Below are positions 61,074-64,000 of a DNA stretch of 64,000 nucleotides, one piece after another. Below the pieces are notes generated by a model. It did no database searches. It was given only the letters and a program-made list of their open reading frames with translations, and had not been told where the DNA came from. The translations under genes were made by a program, and so were the position numbers. Origin of the DNA: Balaenoptera acutorostrata (Eukaryota > Chordata > Mammalia > Artiodactyla > Balaenopteridae); NCBI RefSeq assembly GCF_949987535.1, contig NC_080066.1, forward strand, positions 133,404,335 through 133,468,334, in the 5' to 3' direction. Within the stretch, counting starts at the first letter, position 1; every line of letters begins with the position of its first letter.

Positions 61074-64000
61074 CTAAGAAAGCAAAAACACTGAGCTTCA
61101 AAGTAAATTTTAAATGAGGTTTGCCTTTTTGTTGTATTAACTTTAAAAAATGAGTTGTATTTGACAAACATTATTCTAAATGCTTTATTTATATAATTTC
61201 TAATTAAAAATCAGTGCAGCAAAATATTAGTTTAATAATGTTTATCAAATATATGTTCTACTTTTACTGAAAGTAAAAAAGGCAAATGATATCTAAATTT
61301 ATCAATTAAAGACAACTATGTGATCACCATTTTTAATGTCTTTGTATAGATGGAATAAAAAAATAGAACACGGCATTTTTGTATGCATAAGAGATTTATA
61401 AACCACATCTTTACAATACTAAGGTTATTTACTCTCACCAAATTTATGACTATGACACAGCCAACATCTGATGTGCAAACTGAAAATGCAATAAATAACA
61501 TAAACATCTAATGCAGCTTTCCTAAGAAGATACCACAGTATACGTTCCACTAGATGCTTTCCCTTATTGAAGTGTAATAGAGCCTTCCCACAGAAACAAA
61601 ATATTCTTTTCACAACTCTGTTCAAGTTGCTAAAATACTTTTAAAAATGAAACTTTTCTCCAAAAAAATTAAGTTGAAAGCTCTACTTTGAACTGACTTA
61701 TTAGTAACAAAATAATGAAAGATTTGTTAGCAATAGAATGACAAAAAAAAGTCATTAGTAAAAATGTATGCTGTGACATCTTGTAAGTGTGAAACAGACA
61801 ACAGAGTAAAGCAGACAACAGAGTAAAGCCAGACATAGACTTGATATTTGGTAAATCAGTAGATAACCTTAAAGTCAACAACTTTCCCTGTCAAATATTG
61901 CTAGTTATATATCAATAAATTTCTTTACATTTTAAATGAGCAATTATTTTAAAATCCACTTAGAATTGAATCTTACAATCATTTTCCTTACCGTTCAGTT
62001 AATCACAGAATCTTTATGATTTAGTTCAAATTTATGTTCTAATACATTTGATTTTCATCCTCACTCCCTTCTACATTAATGTGACATTCAAAGGTTAAAT
62101 ACTGCTCAAATACAAAAATATTTAATTCCCGTTGAATAGTACTAGAAGTTGAAAAAGAAACCTGCTGTTATATACAGATAAGGTATATTTAAAGATATAT
62201 GTGATAAAGGTAATTGAGAAATGCTTATGAGGCACTTAATAACTTTAACTGTATGTAATTAGATGACTATAAAAAAGTATAGACAAGAATTAAAAACTGG
62301 GTTGTAAAATTAGGATTATGAAAACATTTCATTGTCATAGAGGGGTGGAAAATGACAACCAAAGTAATTTTCTTCACTGAACATGTTTCTTCTTTCATGT
62401 GCCTTCTGGTCAGTTACTGAGGAGTAGATGTACCACTTGCAAGAAACATTTTCACACAAAAAAAATCCTTAGGAAAAAGCTAACATAACCAGGTAGATCA
62501 AATTCGGCATAAACTTGAGACTACTGCTCAAACAAAACCTAGATTTTATAGGTCTACTAGTAAAACTAACATGAAACAATTCCACATTTACTAAAAAAGA
62601 ACTAGTGGGAAACACATGGACCACCTGATCACACTTAAAATTACATAAACGCTTTCTAAAAGCTAGTCAAGATACAAAAATGAAAGGCTTTTTTCCCCTA
62701 AAGGAATACTAATTTAAGGATTAACATAAAGCCAAACACCCAATATACTAAAATCACAGAAGCATATTTTTTTACAAAATTAGATAGACATGCTTCTTTA
62801 CTTTCTTCTCATATTTAATTCTTATTTTTACCTGAAAATCATTTGCTTTGTTACAACATCCTCTAGCACAGAGAGCTTAACTTTTTTTTCAACCCAAAGC
62901 AAAGGATAAGTACCACCATAAGTACAGCAGAGACAAAAAGGGTTTACTATCATTCCAACAAGGATCACTAAAATAAAGTTTTAGTTAAGAATTCTTATAT
63001 AGTGTTAGCAGAAGTATGCATAAACACAAAATGCAACTAAAATGCTAATTAAATGCTAACATTTAATAAAACTTTTCATTTATGTATTAAAGTCTTACAA
63101 AGCAATGAAAAAGATTTCAAGTACTAAAATAGAGTGTTTTCAATAAATTTCCTTACTATAATTCATCTCTTAAAGAAATGTTCTTCATTATATAATTCTG
63201 AAAGCAGAGTATCAAAAAAGGGGGTTGCTGATGATATACTACTCCCTAGAATAGAATAACTCTATAACTTTTCCCTCTATAAAAGCTGGCAACCTAGATA
63301 ATCTCAACTGCAAGGGAAGTAGTTTTGCACATCTCAAACCTACCAACTATAATGAGAAAACTTCTGTCAATCTCCTTAGATCTCAGAGAAATTAAATTAA
63401 ATATATTTATAAAAATTGATAACTAAAAGCTAGAAGGTGGGAATCCTCTTAGTCACCAAAGAGAAAGGAAAAGAAAAGCTGGTTAGAAAGGGTTAATACT
63501 CTTTCCCTCTCCCCAACCCGGCCCTCCCCCTTTTAGACTTCTGAAATGATATATTCACAGTTTGGGATATCCTTATCCAGCAATAGGATAGGCATATACA
63601 CTACATGCCAAATTGTTAAATGCTGTAAATCGTTAGAGATCCACCAACACTTGTGCTGTCATAGCACCCCAAATTAGCTTGAACAGTAAAGCATATACAC
63701 TACATGCCAAATTGTTAAATGCTGTAAATCGTTAGAGATCCACCAACACTTGTGCTGTCATAGCACCCCAAATTAGCTTGAACAGTAAAGCATATACACT
63801 ACATGCCAAATTGTTAAATGCTGTAAATCGTTAGAGATCCACCAACACTTGTGCTGTCATAGCACCCCAAATTAGCTTGAACAGTAAAAAGTCCTTTTTT
63901 TTTTTACTTTCAGCCTACCTGTGATTTTATATTGAATGTGACTCTACTAGACAACATACAGTTGGATCTTGCATTCCTAGCAAATCTGTCGATCTCTGTT
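61074..64000 (-). other. DDHD1: 5' intron of DDHD1, repeat-poor
   Basis: About 2.9 kb, strongly A+T-rich, with no recognisable SINE or LINE, which is unusual for this window. It ends in a triple 99-bp repeat (63592-63888). A small repeat of CAGACAACAGAGTAAAG occurs twice at about 61795-61830. No exon of DDHD1 was recognised here, and no CpG-rich promoter is seen. Confidence 0.7.
63592..63888. repeat. Three perfect tandem copies of a 99-bp unit
   Basis: Units start at 63592, 63691 and 63790, each GCATATACACTACATGCCAA ... AGCTTGAACAGTAAA, with no difference seen between copies. The unit contains stops in the frames checked and matches no repeat family I know. Confidence 0.97.

Noticed and set aside
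62832..62967. Exon-like minus-strand block: TTTTAG acceptor, CAG|GTAAAA donor, open for about 45 codons (contains LLWVEKKVKLSVLEDVV)
   Set aside because: Its length (136 nt) breaks the DDHD1 frame, the acceptor has a poor pyrimidine tract, and the peptide matches no part of the protein known to me. At most a pseudo-exon; RNA junction reads would be needed.
63592..63888. CRISPR-like array
   Set aside because: The copies are directly adjacent with no spacers, and the genome is mammalian.

Overview
This is a vertebrate nuclear window, about two-thirds A+T, dominated by interspersed repeats, with one split protein-coding gene on the minus strand. About fifteen copies of a tRNA-derived SINE of the CHR type (heads such as GGGCTTCCCTGGTGGCGCAG, internal B box GGTTCGAGCCC) point to a cetartiodactyl. 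The long SINE form, carrying a GATGAAGAGTGGCCCC body and an (AAAT)n tail, points to a whale, perhaps a baleen whale; that last step is inference.

The gene is DDHD1 (phosphatidic-acid-preferring phospholipase A1, PA-PLA1/iPLA1-alpha). Eleven constitutive-looking exons can be joined between 59101 and 18268, reading right to left. All have GT/AG borders, every exon phase matches, and there is no stop or frameshift. Together they encode 563 residues counting the partial first codon, including the lipase nucleophile motif S-H-S-L-G and the whole C-terminal DDHD domain. A further in-frame 102-nt cassette exon is likely at 60972-61073. The first exon(s), about 338 residues in the human protein, and the promoter lie beyond position 64000.

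Layout: 1-17400 is intergenic sequence downstream of the gene (nested L1s, CHR SINEs, a MaLR-type LTR, MIR/L2/L3 relics, microsatellites). About 17380-18267 is the likely 3' UTR, free of recognisable repeats. 18268-61073 holds exons and introns. 61074-64000 is a repeat-poor piece of a 5' intron ending in three perfect copies of a 99-bp unit. The larger introns carry most transposon mass: a 2.3-kb antisense L1 with an oppositely oriented ORF2 piece (43210-45625), an LTR split by a Tigger-type MITE inside an L1 3' end (45958-47300), and further old L1 (48920-52500). Many SINEs keep exact target-site duplications, so insertion borders can be given to the base.

No RNA gene, CRISPR array, operon or other microbial feature is present, and I found no convincing undescribed multi-gene system. 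The items most worth a second look are the DDHD1 cassette exon with two competing in-frame acceptors, the perfect 99-bp triplication, the L1 with duplicated inverted ORF2 sequence, and a long polypurine tract in an intron.
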